Of a stretch of 28,403 nt of DNA, positions 1 through 6,729 are shown piece after piece; the stretch's first letter is position 1; each line of letters starts with the position of its first letter. The DNA is from a virus, in IMG/VR virus record IMGVR_UViG_3300017527_000567, positions 1-28,403 of that record. The stretch is one strand, 5' to 3'. Made by a program: the position numbers and the translations under genes. Below the pieces are notes generated by a model. That model did no database searches. It saw only the letters and a program-made list of their open reading frames with translations, and was not told the origin of the DNA.

Positions 1-435
1 GGAATTAAGAACACTTCATCGATTGAGTCTAACGGAGAAGATTTCTCTAGCGGTATTCAAATGGCAATTGCCAATAGTAGCGTTCAAGACATTATCGAAG
101 CCAATCAACTTACATATACAGAAGTTGAAAAGCAAATGTTTGAGATTATAAAAGCATGGGAAGAGTTTAGAGGTAATTCAGTATTCAGAGAAGAAGATGA
201 ATTAGAAATAACATTCAAGAAGCCTAAAGTAATGATTTCTGATGCCGAAGTATTAGCTAATATTGAAAAAAGGTTAGCATTAGGATTAATAGAGAAGTAT
301 GAAGCTCTTATGATCCTAGATCCAAACCTATCTGAACAAGATGCAAAGGCAAAATCAAAAGATATTCAATCAAATAATATGCAACAACTTCAAGGGATGA
401 GTTTTGGCAATAGAGAAGATAGCGAAGGAAATTAA
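1..435 (+). CDS. Phage portal protein, C-terminal part (5' truncated)
   Basis: The reading frame is open from base 1, so this is the end of a longer gene; the first in-frame ATG at 61 is probably internal. The visible 144 residues look like a portal C-terminus: a serine/glycine-rich start (SSGIQMAIANSS), then a long helical stretch rich in Glu and Lys, and a segment in which residues alternate around DAEVLANIEKRLALGLI, the kind of helix that ends in the portal crown region. The portal forms the dodecameric DNA channel at one capsid vertex. Identity rests on helical character and on position directly upstream of neck, scaffold and capsid genes; no catalytic motif is expected. A minor capsid or other head protein is the alternative. 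The last 32 bases overlap the next gene, which supplies its ribosome site inside this one. Confidence 0.6.
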   Translation, partial: GIKNTSSIESNGEDFSSGIQMAIANSSVQDIIEANQLTYTEVEKQMFEIIKAWEEFRGNSVFREEDELEITFKKPKVMISDAEVLANIEKRLALGLIEKYEALMILDPNLSEQDAKAKSKDIQSNNMQQLQGMSFGNREDSEGN

Positions 436-985
436 GCTCGATCTTTCTAGTGTACCAAAGTCGAAACACTCGGAAGTAAAAAGAGAAGTCGGTGATTATA
501 TCAAAGATGAAATACTTAGAGCCATTGCTAGTGGTAATTCTCCAGTTGCAGGTGAATCTTTTGCACAATTAAATAAAATATATGCCGATGAAGAAAAAGG
601 TGGTGATAGAACACCAAATTTGGAGCTCGACGGTGATTTATTGGATGCACTAAAGTATAAAAATACATCCGACGGAATAGAAATAGGCATATTCAAATCA
701 TCAGAGCTTGGAAAAGCCGACGGTCACAACAAATGGAACTGGTCAAACAATAAAAGAATACCAAAACGAAGGTTTATACCAAAAGATTCTCAAAGATTTA
801 AGAAAGAAATCAACAGTGGAATCAAATCCATTGTAAATGAGTATAAAGAAGAAGCTCCTTCCCGAGATATGTTTGAAACTATATTCACATTAGAAGAATC
901 TGAACAAGAAGTTTCTATCCAGGTTGATGATTTGTTTGGCGATAACTTTCTAGATCGATTCCTCAAGGAAAATGGCTATATATGA
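404..985 (+). CDS. Neck / virion morphogenesis protein, paralogue 1
   Basis: 193 residues with a TTG start at 404, chosen because AAGGG at 392-396 sits 7 bases upstream and no ATG fits. Motifs are SPVAG at 46-50, NLELDGDLLDALK at 72-84, ADGHN at 105-109 and RRFIP at 122-126 followed by RF and a helical tail. This order (L-x-L-x-G-x-LL, then a GHN-type turn, then an R-R-x-x-P motif) resembles phage tail-completion / HK97 gp10-like or virion-morphogenesis proteins that sit at the head-tail junction. The same motifs in the same order recur in the gene at 1121-1588, so the two are paralogues. It overlaps the portal gene by 32 bases and the next small ORF by ATGA. The exact role (head closure or tail completion) is inferred from family style and position. 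Confidence 0.55.
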   Translation: MAIEKIAKEIKLDLSSVPKSKHSEVKREVGDYIKDEILRAIASGNSPVAGESFAQLNKIYADEEKGGDRTPNLELDGDLLDALKYKNTSDGIEIGIFKSSELGKADGHNKWNWSNNKRIPKRRFIPKDSQRFKKEINSGIKSIVNEYKEEAPSRDMFETIFTLEESEQEVSIQVDDLFGDNFLDRFLKENGYI

Positions 986-1128
986 AACCTAAAAGAATGG
1001 CTTCTTTGGCTGAATTAAGAGAACTTCGCGATGTTTATGTAGAAAACCCTAACGAAACTTCATGGGATCTTGATTTCGATACAATGTACGATGAAGATGA
1101 AGAAGAAGAGGAGTTGGAAGTTGGCTAG
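982..1128 (+). CDS. Small acidic protein of 48 residues
   Basis: A short ORF starting at the ATGA junction with the previous gene. The N-terminal half is basic/neutral and helical (KPKRMASLAELRELRDVY) and the C-terminal half is strongly acidic, with a run of Asp and Glu near residues 36-46. It ends by overlapping the TTG start of the next gene by 8 bases, and its last codons contain the GAGGAG ribosome site of that gene. Translational coupling at both ends argues that it is translated. Function is unknown; the acidic tail could shield or bind the very basic protein encoded next, which is only a guess. It could also be simply a coupling ORF. Confidence 0.5.
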   Translation: MKPKRMASLAELRELRDVYVENPNETSWDLDFDTMYDEDEEEEELEVG

Positions 1129-1588
1129 AGTAAGAACAAATTTCAGACAATCCAAAAGAGATATAAAAAGGTTTAAAACCCAAGCTAGAGCAGAAGCAGA
1201 AATTGTTATGAAGAAAGAAATAACTGAATCTATAGAACGTGGTGTGTCACCAGTTAAAGGATTTGGAAGATTTGTTAAATACAGTCAGGCATATCTTAAA
1301 CAAATAAAGAATGGTAGATTTTCGGGGTTAAATAAAAAGAGAAGACCGGTCAATCTTAAATTAACTGGTCAATTATTAAGATCATTGAAAATTACAGCAA
1401 CAAAACTTGGTTTAAAGATCAGTTTTGACAATAAGTTGGCTGATATACATAATAGTAAGGGAGCAGGCAAATCTAAAACTGTAAGAAGAATCTTACCAAC
1501 TAAAAAGGGTGAGAGATTTAACAGATCAATAACAATGCGATTGGAAGAAGTTTTGAGTCGTGTTGCAAAGAACATATTCAAAGAGTGA
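1121..1588 (+). CDS. Neck / virion morphogenesis protein, paralogue 2 (basic)
   Basis: 155 residues from TTG at 1121, supported by GAGGAG at 1108-1113 with a 7-base spacer; the upstream in-frame extension to 1070 lies inside the acidic ORF and lacks a ribosome site. The N-terminus is a highly basic helix. SPVKG at 43-47, NLKLTGQLLRSLK at 78-90, ADIHN at 107-111, RRILP at 122-126 and RFNRSI afterwards match, in order, the motifs of the protein at 404-985. The L-x-LTG-x-LL-x-SL pattern followed by a His-Asn turn is typical of phage morphogenesis/tail-completion proteins near the neck. It is more basic and shorter than its paralogue. Probably a second neck component or head-closure factor; the division of labour is unknown. 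Confidence 0.55.
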   Translation: MARVRTNFRQSKRDIKRFKTQARAEAEIVMKKEITESIERGVSPVKGFGRFVKYSQAYLKQIKNGRFSGLNKKRRPVNLKLTGQLLRSLKITATKLGLKISFDNKLADIHNSKGAGKSKTVRRILPTKKGERFNRSITMRLEEVLSRVAKNIFKE

Positions 1589-1610
1589 ACACTCACCAAG
1601 GAGATTAGGA

Positions 1611-2204
1611 ATGAGTCAAGAACTTGACAACAATGATGAAATTAAAGAACAGGCTAGTAAGAAAGAATTTGATTATGAAGCTATGATTCAAAGAATGGAA
1701 AAGATGGAAGCTACTAACAATAGGTTATTAGAAGAATCTAAGACTTGGAAATCTAAGTATCAAGGTCTAAACCATGATGTTGAAGCTAAACAGAAAGCTG
1801 ATTTAGAAAAAACAGAAAACTGGAAAGACTTACTTGAGATTGAAAAGAACAAAAGAAGTGAGTATGAAGCACAATTAAGAGAAACAAAGAAATCAGTTCT
1901 TCAAAAAGAATTAGGTTTCAAAGTTGCTTCAGTTGCTAAAGATGCACATGATGTAAACGACATCATAGGATCACTTCCAAAAGATTTAATTGCTATCGAT
2001 GAAGAATCACTAACTGTAACAGGTGTAAGTGAAGCAGTTAATTTTGTTCGAGAGTCGAAGCCTTGGCTTTTCCAAAAAGAGAATCGTTCTGGTATGGCAT
2101 CAGGTAGACCAGAGATTGGAGCTACCGGTAAAAAAACTTACGATGAATTCTCTAACGAAGAAAAAGATGCAGTTTTTGCAAAGGCGTTAGAGGGATTAGT
2201 TTAA
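1611..2204 (+). CDS. Capsid scaffold protein
   Basis: 197 residues, start at ATG 1611 behind an excellent AAGGAG at 1598-1603; the open frame upstream to 1560 has no such site. The first half (to about residue 95) is a highly charged heptad-rich coiled coil with many Glu and Lys. The middle carries GFKVASVAKDAHDVNDI and a GSLPKDLI segment, and the C-terminus has SGMASGRPEIGATGKKTYDEF. This architecture and the position immediately before the major capsid gene match phage scaffold proteins of the GP20/DUF4355 style, which chaperone procapsid assembly and then leave. No protease motif is seen in it. The 18-base ribosome region is identical to that of the gene at 16888. Confidence 0.8.
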   Translation: MSQELDNNDEIKEQASKKEFDYEAMIQRMEKMEATNNRLLEESKTWKSKYQGLNHDVEAKQKADLEKTENWKDLLEIEKNKRSEYEAQLRETKKSVLQKELGFKVASVAKDAHDVNDIIGSLPKDLIAIDEESLTVTGVSEAVNFVRESKPWLFQKENRSGMASGRPEIGATGKKTYDEFSNEEKDAVFAKALEGLV

Positions 2205-2224
2205 CTTTAACAAAGGAATAAAAA

Positions 2225-3052
2225 ATGGCAGCTACTAATAGTGGTGATTTACAAGGAATTATTGAGAAACGCGTATCGGAAATGGTTACTACAACTCTTA
2301 TCCAAGATTCAGTTTCTCTAGGTGTTGTTAAGCAATTTAGTGTTTCGAATGGTATGGATAGATTAGACATTCCACTATTTAATTCACTTGCTGTTCAAGC
2401 AATCACAGAAAACACAGCAATGACAGAAGAAACTATTGCTCCAACTGTTGCTCAACTTGACCTAGACCGTCAAAGAGGTGTTGCATGGGGGATTTCAAAA
2501 AGAGCTTCTGTTCAGCAAAAAATTGATTCAGTTTCTCAAGCAGTTAAAAATGGTGCAAGAGAATTAGCGGCTGAAATCGATGATTATCTTTTTGGTTTAA
2601 TGGTTGCTGGTGCTGGTGATACAAAAGGTCTAGCGGCTGATTATGCTGGTGATGCTTTAGCGGCAATCGCAGGATCAAAAGCAATCATGGATCTTGCAAA
2701 TGTTCAAAGATTCGATAGATACTTAGTTGTTTCTCCAGGATTTTGCCAAGAACTACTTGCTAACAATTCAGTAATCAATGCTGAAAAATATGGATCAACA
2801 AATCCTATTCAAGCAGGTTATGTTGCTCAATTATTTGGATTTACAATTGTAGAATCAAGTTCAGCTTCAATCCCTGTTGGTGGGTTTATTGCTTGTCAAA
2901 TGGAAGCAACAGCTTTCGCAAGACAAATCAATCCAATGCTTTTAAGAGAAGAAAAAGCTCTTGCTGTAAAAGATGAGTATTCACTTTCTCATTTATACGG
3001 TGGTGTTTTAACTGATACTGGTTCTGATAGAATCGTTCAAGTTACAGCTTAA
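2225..3052 (+). CDS. Major capsid protein (HK97-fold)
   Basis: 275 residues, start ATG at 2225 with AAAGGA at 2211-2216 upstream. The protein opens with a short helical N-arm (GDLQGIIEKRVSEMVTTTL), followed by beta-rich segments, a long spine-like helix around residues 98-130 (QQKIDSVSQAVKNGARELAA) and a GDTKGLA turn, then VQRFDRYLVVSPGF and a C-terminal Gly/Asp-rich strand. The 'dryLVVSP' strand followed by a helix, and the closing YGGVLTD segment, are typical of HK97-fold coat proteins of about this length. No cleavable prohead delta domain is obvious. It lies directly after the scaffold gene and is followed by the only strong hairpin terminator of the head region, as expected for the most highly expressed virion gene. 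Confidence 0.88.
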   Translation: MAATNSGDLQGIIEKRVSEMVTTTLIQDSVSLGVVKQFSVSNGMDRLDIPLFNSLAVQAITENTAMTEETIAPTVAQLDLDRQRGVAWGISKRASVQQKIDSVSQAVKNGARELAAEIDDYLFGLMVAGAGDTKGLAADYAGDALAAIAGSKAIMDLANVQRFDRYLVVSPGFCQELLANNSVINAEKYGSTNPIQAGYVAQLFGFTIVESSSASIPVGGFIACQMEATAFARQINPMLLREEKALAVKDEYSLSHLYGGVLTDTGSDRIVQVTA

Positions 3053-3071
3053 TACTTAATAAGTATAACTT

Positions 3072-3105
3072 ACCCTGCCATCTTCGGGTGGTGGGGTTTT
3101 ATTTT
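3072..3105 (+). terminator. Intrinsic terminator after the major capsid gene
   Basis: An 11-base-pair stem, ACCCTGCCATC (3072-3082) with GGTGGTGGGGT (3087-3097), closes a TTCG tetraloop; several pairs are G-U, so it is stronger as plus-strand RNA than as its complement. It is followed by TTTTATTTT. It starts 20 bases after the capsid stop codon. Virion genes continue downstream on the same strand, so it probably acts partially and limits read-through. Confidence 0.8.
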
Positions 3106-3113
3106 GGTGGTTG

Positions 3114-3368
3114 ATGAGTACATTTAATCCAAATTTAGTTGAAATCAGCATGACGGCATCTACTAGAGAGAATCTAGTGAAGCTTCAAGTTATGGCAAAT
3201 AGGTTAAATGGTAGAGCTTATAACTACCGATCTGTAAAAGAAGGCAAGGAGCATGTGGTTTATTTTTTTGCTGATTGGCAAAATCATATCTACATAACCG
3301 AGAAAGACCTTGATGATATGCTACCCGTAGGTAAAACTCTAACTGAAATGACACAGGAGAGTAAATAA
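3114..3368 (+). CDS. Small hypothetical protein, virion region
   Basis: 84 residues from ATG at 3114, with GGTGG at 3106-3110 just upstream; a TTG at 3111 would sit too close to that site, and an internal ATG at 3150 has no clear site. The sequence shows alternating strands and helices, VVYFFADWQNHIYITEKDLDDML near the C-terminus reading as a beta hairpin followed by an acidic helix. No family is recognised. It is the first gene after the capsid terminator and its stop overlaps the start of the next gene (TAATG), so it is translationally coupled to the decoration-protein group. It may be a minor head protein; that is only context. Confidence 0.55.
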   Translation: MSTFNPNLVEISMTASTRENLVKLQVMANRLNGRAYNYRSVKEGKEHVVYFFADWQNHIYITEKDLDDMLPVGKTLTEMTQESK

Positions 3369-3781
3369 TGGGTAATGTAATATCGAGAAACATAAAGGTT
3401 TCAAACTCTCCAGATAAACCTTTATATGTGGATGTAATAGATCCAAGCGCAACAGGTAATGTTCTAAATATTTATCAAGAATCTTTATCAATAGCCGGAT
3501 CTGCAACTGCAACAATACTTACTTATACAGTTCCAGTTGGTAAGTATTTTGTAATCAAAAGAATCGATTACTCTGGATCAAGTAAAGGAACATTCACAAT
3601 AGATATTAATTCTAATGTTGAATCGAAACAAAGACTATATTGCACAAGCTTTAATGGATCATTCCAAATGGAAAACTTAAAGATAGTTGCGGGTGACACA
3701 ATCAAATTAATAGTGGAAAATAACACAAACAACACAGCCAATTACAATGGCAATTTAATAGGAAACTTAGATAATGCTTGA
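3368..3781 (+). CDS. Beta-sandwich virion protein, likely decoration or fibre-tip type
   Basis: 137 residues, ATG in a TAATG overlap, with GGAG about 10 bases upstream. Short N-terminal segment (about 40 residues), then a beta-rich domain: YTVPVGKYFVIKRIDYSGSS, a TFTIDIN strand, a SFNGSFQME turn, IVAGDTIKLIVEN and an Asn-rich end NYNGNLIG. The YTV-x-x-GK-x-F ... SGS ... LKI/LKA ... I-x-F/I ... N layout recurs at the C-terminus of the protein at 3959-4780, so the two appear to share a domain. Such 'GD-x-I-x-L/F-x-x-x-N' sandwiches are common in head fibres, tail tips and capsid decoration proteins of phages. Role in the capsid is inferred from location after the coat gene. Confidence 0.6.
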   Translation: MGNVISRNIKVSNSPDKPLYVDVIDPSATGNVLNIYQESLSIAGSATATILTYTVPVGKYFVIKRIDYSGSSKGTFTIDINSNVESKQRLYCTSFNGSFQMENLKIVAGDTIKLIVENNTNNTANYNGNLIGNLDNA

Positions 3782-3956
3782 ATTTAAGAAGAAGAAACTC
3801 GAAAGAATGAAAGTTGAATGTGCAAAAGCTGAAATGGAAATGAGAATTTTCGAAGCCGAAGAAAACATTGAGAGACTTCAAAAGAATATATTAGTGCAAG
3901 AAAAAAGAATGAAAGAGTTAGATGAGGAAATAAACAACTTTAACAAAGAGGTATAA
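3774..3956 (+). CDS. Small coiled-coil protein
   Basis: 60 residues, almost wholly charged, with heptad-like spacing throughout and no strand-forming stretch; predicted to be a single long helix or coiled coil. It overlaps the previous gene by 8 bases and stops two bases before the next ATG, so it sits in a tightly coupled run. Ribosome site is weak. Function unknown; a small oligomeric linker or trimerisation helper for the neighbouring fibre-like proteins is possible but unsupported by any motif. Confidence 0.55.
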   Translation: MLEFKKKKLERMKVECAKAEMEMRIFEAEENIERLQKNILVQEKRMKELDEEINNFNKEV

Positions 3957-3958
3957 TC

Positions 3959-4780
3959 ATGGCTGATTACGATTCAAGTCTTCCAGTAAGAACGGAAGCA
4001 CCGGGCGACGTTGACATTTTCATTAGTGACGCAACAACTCCCGCACAAAAACTTAAAGTCAATGCTGATGGAAGTATTGATACAAACTTCGCTCCAGGAA
4101 GTGAAATTGGTATAACAGATGGAACTGATTCATTAGAGATTAATGCTGATGGTTCTATTAACTCAGTAGTTACGGCAACTGACTTAGACATTCGTGACCT
4201 TGCATTTGCTACGGATTCTGTAGATGTATCAGGTTCAACTGTTACGGCAACAGCGACTGACTTAGATATTAGAGATTTAGTTTTTGCAACTGATAAAGTA
4301 GATGTAAGTGGATCTTCAGTAACAGTTTCTGCAACCGATTTAGATATTCGTGATCTATCAGCTGCTCAAGATTCTGTTGAAGCTCATTTAAAAGATGGCT
4401 CTGGTGCAGATTATACAAGTGCAAATCCTCTTCCAGTATCAATGTCAGCGGCGATTCCAGGTGATGAAATTGTTGATTATAATACAAGTGCTGCTGTTGC
4501 AAAAAATGCTTCAGTTAATCATGATTATACAGTATCAGCAGGAAAAGAATTTCTAGGTGATGAAGCTTGGATTTCTGGATCTGGAAAACTTAAAGCTGAA
4601 TTACTTGTTAATGGATCGGTTGTTTGGGTTGGTTTTAATTCAACTTCAAATCCTAATATTAGAATTCCAACTGAAATGATTCTTAAAGCTCAAGCGGCTG
4701 AAGTTATCAGGTTCACAATCACTAACAGAGATAAACAACCACAAGACGTTTATTCAACTCTTGCAGGTGTGGAAGTATAA
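3959..4780 (+). CDS. Repeat-containing head-fibre / decoration-like virion protein
   Basis: 273 residues, ATG at 3959 behind AAAGAGGT. N-terminus includes two NADGSI motifs (residues about 37 and 61), a style seen in phage virion proteins. Then three 26-residue tandem repeats begin ATDLDIRDL at residues about 73, 99 and 125. The C-terminal 90 residues form a beta-rich domain (DYTVSAGKEF, WISGSGKL, VIRFTITNRDK) that parallels the C-terminus of the protein at 3368-3781. The ATDLDIRDL repeat style is one I associate with environmental phage head/tail accessory proteins. Probably a trimeric fibre or decoration with repeats as shaft and sandwich as knob; location after the capsid gene favours a head position, but a tail position cannot be excluded. 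Confidence 0.65.
   Translation: MADYDSSLPVRTEAPGDVDIFISDATTPAQKLKVNADGSIDTNFAPGSEIGITDGTDSLEINADGSINSVVTATDLDIRDLAFATDSVDVSGSTVTATATDLDIRDLVFATDKVDVSGSSVTVSATDLDIRDLSAAQDSVEAHLKDGSGADYTSANPLPVSMSAAIPGDEIVDYNTSAAVAKNASVNHDYTVSAGKEFLGDEAWISGSGKLKAELLVNGSVVWVGFNSTSNPNIRIPTEMILKAQAAEVIRFTITNRDKQPQDVYSTLAGVEV
4175..4408 (+). repeat. Three 78-bp tandem coding repeats
   Basis: Units at 4175-4252, 4253-4330 and 4331-4408 each encode 26 residues starting ATDLDIRDL; units 1 and 2 also share FATD-x-VDVSGS. The third unit diverges after ATDLDIRDL. Codons for identical residues differ among copies (for instance CGT versus AGA for Arg), so the repeats are maintained at protein level and are not a recent DNA duplication. 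Confidence 0.85.
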
Positions 4781-4783
4781 TAG

Positions 4784-5149
4784 ATGGCTGATATAAGCGA
4801 ATCACAACAATCAGAAGTAGTAAGGATTTCGGGTAAGGAAGAAAATAACTTATCCGAAGTTAATACGCTTGGTGAATTAGCAACCAACGACACTCCACAA
4901 CAAGGGTTGTCTGGGGTTTTAAATTTAACAACAACTGCACAAGAATTGAAAGTCGGAGCTTCTGCTTTAGTTAATAGAAAAACAATTGAGATGCAAGCTC
5001 TCGATAAAAATGTAAAGTGGGGATACAATACAAATTGTGAATTTGATTTATTCAAGAATCAATTTTTTGCTTTACCCGCAGGAGAGAATTGCACTCTCTA
5101 TTTAAAAGCATCAACTGGAACTGCAGCTGTTGCAGTAAGCGAGAAATAA
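4784..5149 (+). CDS. Small virion accessory protein, decoration/head-fibre type
   Basis: 121 residues, ATG 3 bases after the previous stop. The first third is polar and Ser/Glu-rich (ISESQQSEVVRISGKEEN), and the last 70 residues form a small beta domain: LVNRKTIEMQALDKNVKWGYN, FFALPAGENCTLYLKA, TAAVAVSEK. The sequence 'R-K-x-(I/L)-x-x-(Q)-N/L ... (V)-x-(W/Y)-x-G-(Y) ... G ... (L)-Y-(L)-x-A-x-x-G-T-x-x-(V)-x-V-x-E' is a widespread signature of small phage structural proteins found near coat or fibre genes. Stop is immediately followed by the next ATG. Exact virion position unknown. Confidence 0.6.
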   Translation: MADISESQQSEVVRISGKEENNLSEVNTLGELATNDTPQQGLSGVLNLTTTAQELKVGASALVNRKTIEMQALDKNVKWGYNTNCEFDLFKNQFFALPAGENCTLYLKASTGTAAVAVSEK

Positions 5150-5620
5150 ATGGGCGCACCTTTTACTTTTCCAGTAGCGCAAGCAACACCATACGATAAT
5201 AGTGATAGTGGTTTAGTTGCTGAAAATGTTAAAGATGCAATTGACGAATTAAAGGAACAATTAAACGTAGCTGTCTTTACAATTCCATTAGTATATAATG
5301 GAACAATAAGCTCAGATAGATTTATAAGTTATTCCAACTTGACACCAAATTCACCGATTGTAATTCCTGTAAACTCTGAATTCACAGGTTTTACTTTTTC
5401 TAACTCGAGAAATGGTGCTGATTTTGGTTTGGAATTTAGAAGTAACACAACAACTGGAACAGCTTTTTATAGTGTTTCAAAAAACAATACAAGATTTTTT
5501 GCAGACAATAACCCAAGTCAAATATTTAATGCCGGTGACACAATTACTGTAAAATATTTAGATGAAGGTGGAAATTCGAATGATGTAGTAATCGTTCTGG
5601 CATTTAGGGCAATTTTATGA
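5150..5620 (+). CDS. Fibre-associated virion protein
   Basis: 156 residues; ATG directly abuts the previous stop codon, so translation is presumably coupled. Residues about 20-36 (GLVAENVKDAIDELKEQ) match the 'V-x-x-A-I-(D/E)-E-L' motif that is very common near the N-terminus of phage fibre and baseplate proteins. The remainder is beta-rich with many Asn, Ser and Thr and ends TVKYLDEGGNSNDVVIVLAF. Likely an adaptor plus a small knob domain in the decoration/fibre cluster. No enzymatic motif. It ends in an ATGA overlap with the next gene. Confidence 0.6.
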   Translation: MGAPFTFPVAQATPYDNSDSGLVAENVKDAIDELKEQLNVAVFTIPLVYNGTISSDRFISYSNLTPNSPIVIPVNSEFTGFTFSNSRNGADFGLEFRSNTTTGTAFYSVSKNNTRFFADNNPSQIFNAGDTITVKYLDEGGNSNDVVIVLAFRAIL

Positions 5621-6729
5621 GTTATGGCAATTTTATGATCTACATTAAAAATATTTCTGGTACTTCTCTAACCATTAGAGGTAACAGCATTAACAATAGT
5701 GCTTATTACTTAATACCACTAGTTGAGGTTGATGACTGGGCAAGTGATTCAAATGTGTTTACATTGATAGCTGATGGTGATGCTCAAATTGCTAAAGATG
5801 ATAGTGGAACAGGTGATATATCTGAGGTTACAGAACAATGGGAATACTTAACAAGAATTGTGCCTGAAGTTATTGATGTTGGTCTAGGAACTCTAGTTGG
5901 TGCTCAAGGCGAGCAAGGTGAAACTGGTGAAAATGGTTTTGGTATATATGCTTTTAGTAATACATCATCTAATGGAACTGTTTTAAAAGCTAGAGGTTTG
6001 ACAGTAAGTAAAACAGCAACAGGAACATATCAATATTCTTTTACCACAGCAACACCAGATGCAAACTATATTCCAACAGCTTCATTTTTTAATTTAGGAA
6101 CTAATACAGATACAAATTATTTTATAGATAATAAAACCGTTAATGGCTTTACTCTTACAACAGGTGTTGGTGACAATGGTACAAGTGTTGATACTCTTGC
6201 AGATTTAAACCATGGTGTTACTGTTTTAGGTGATGCATCACCACAGGGTATCACATCAGCATATGAAGCATGGTTAAGTTTAGGCAATACTGGCACAGAA
6301 CAAGATTTTCTCGACACACTGGTAGGTGAGCAAGGTATTCAAGGTATTCAAGGTGTGCCAGGTGGTTTTGCAAATTATAGCTATGCAGAAAGTGAATCTG
6401 AAAGCAGCACCACAAGTTCCAGTTATCAACAAAAATTAAAACTGACTACACCCTCGCTATCTTCAGGTAATTATTTAATACAATTCTACTGTGAGATCAC
6501 CAGCACTAACAATGATGGCATGGCGGCAATTGTAGAATTAGACGACACAACAACAATCGCAGAAATAGAAGATGACAGACATCATTCAGAAAACTACTTC
6601 AAACCGTTTTCTGGTTTTAAGCAAGTTGCCTTAACAAGTGGTGTACATGAAATTGATATTGATTACAAAAGAGATGGTGGAACTGCAAAGATAAGACGAG
6701 CAAGAATATCTATTACAGGGGTAAGTTAA
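5617..6729 (+). CDS. Collagen-like fibre protein
   Basis: 370 residues. Two short collagen-like G-x-y tracts: residues 95-107 (GAQGEQGETGENG) and 237-250 (GEQGIQGIQGVPGG). Just before the second lies TSAYEAWLSLGNTGTEQDF (213-231), a motif that recurs beside collagen-like tracts in many phage tail/head fibre proteins. Between them is a beta-rich domain; the C-terminal 115 residues form a further beta domain with SGVHEIDIDYKRDGG, C1q/TNF-like in style. The collagen triplets imply a trimeric stalk. Start is ATG 5617 in ATGA overlap; ATG 5635 is an alternative, preceded by a copy of the same 13 bases. Location suggests a head fibre or neck fibre; a tail fibre is also possible. Confidence 0.7.
   Translation: MSYGNFMIYIKNISGTSLTIRGNSINNSAYYLIPLVEVDDWASDSNVFTLIADGDAQIAKDDSGTGDISEVTEQWEYLTRIVPEVIDVGLGTLVGAQGEQGETGENGFGIYAFSNTSSNGTVLKARGLTVSKTATGTYQYSFTTATPDANYIPTASFFNLGTNTDTNYFIDNKTVNGFTLTTGVGDNGTSVDTLADLNHGVTVLGDASPQGITSAYEAWLSLGNTGTEQDFLDTLVGEQGIQGIQGVPGGFANYSYAESESESSTTSSSYQQKLKLTTPSLSSGNYLIQFYCEITSTNNDGMAAIVELDDTTTIAEIEDDRHHSENYFKPFSGFKQVALTSGVHEIDIDYKRDGGTAKIRRARISITGVS

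Noticed and set aside
4175-4408. Repeat as CRISPR array
   Set aside because: The units are in-frame coding repeats with no separate spacers and with diverged codons.
4269-4502. Leftward ORF on the opposite strand of the repeats
   Set aside because: Gln/Leu/His-rich shadow of the repeat-bearing gene, no ribosome site.
5608-5638. 13-base duplication GGCAATTTTATGA around the start of the collagen-like gene
   Set aside because: Too short to be a functional repeat; noted only because it leaves two possible start codons (5617 and 5635).
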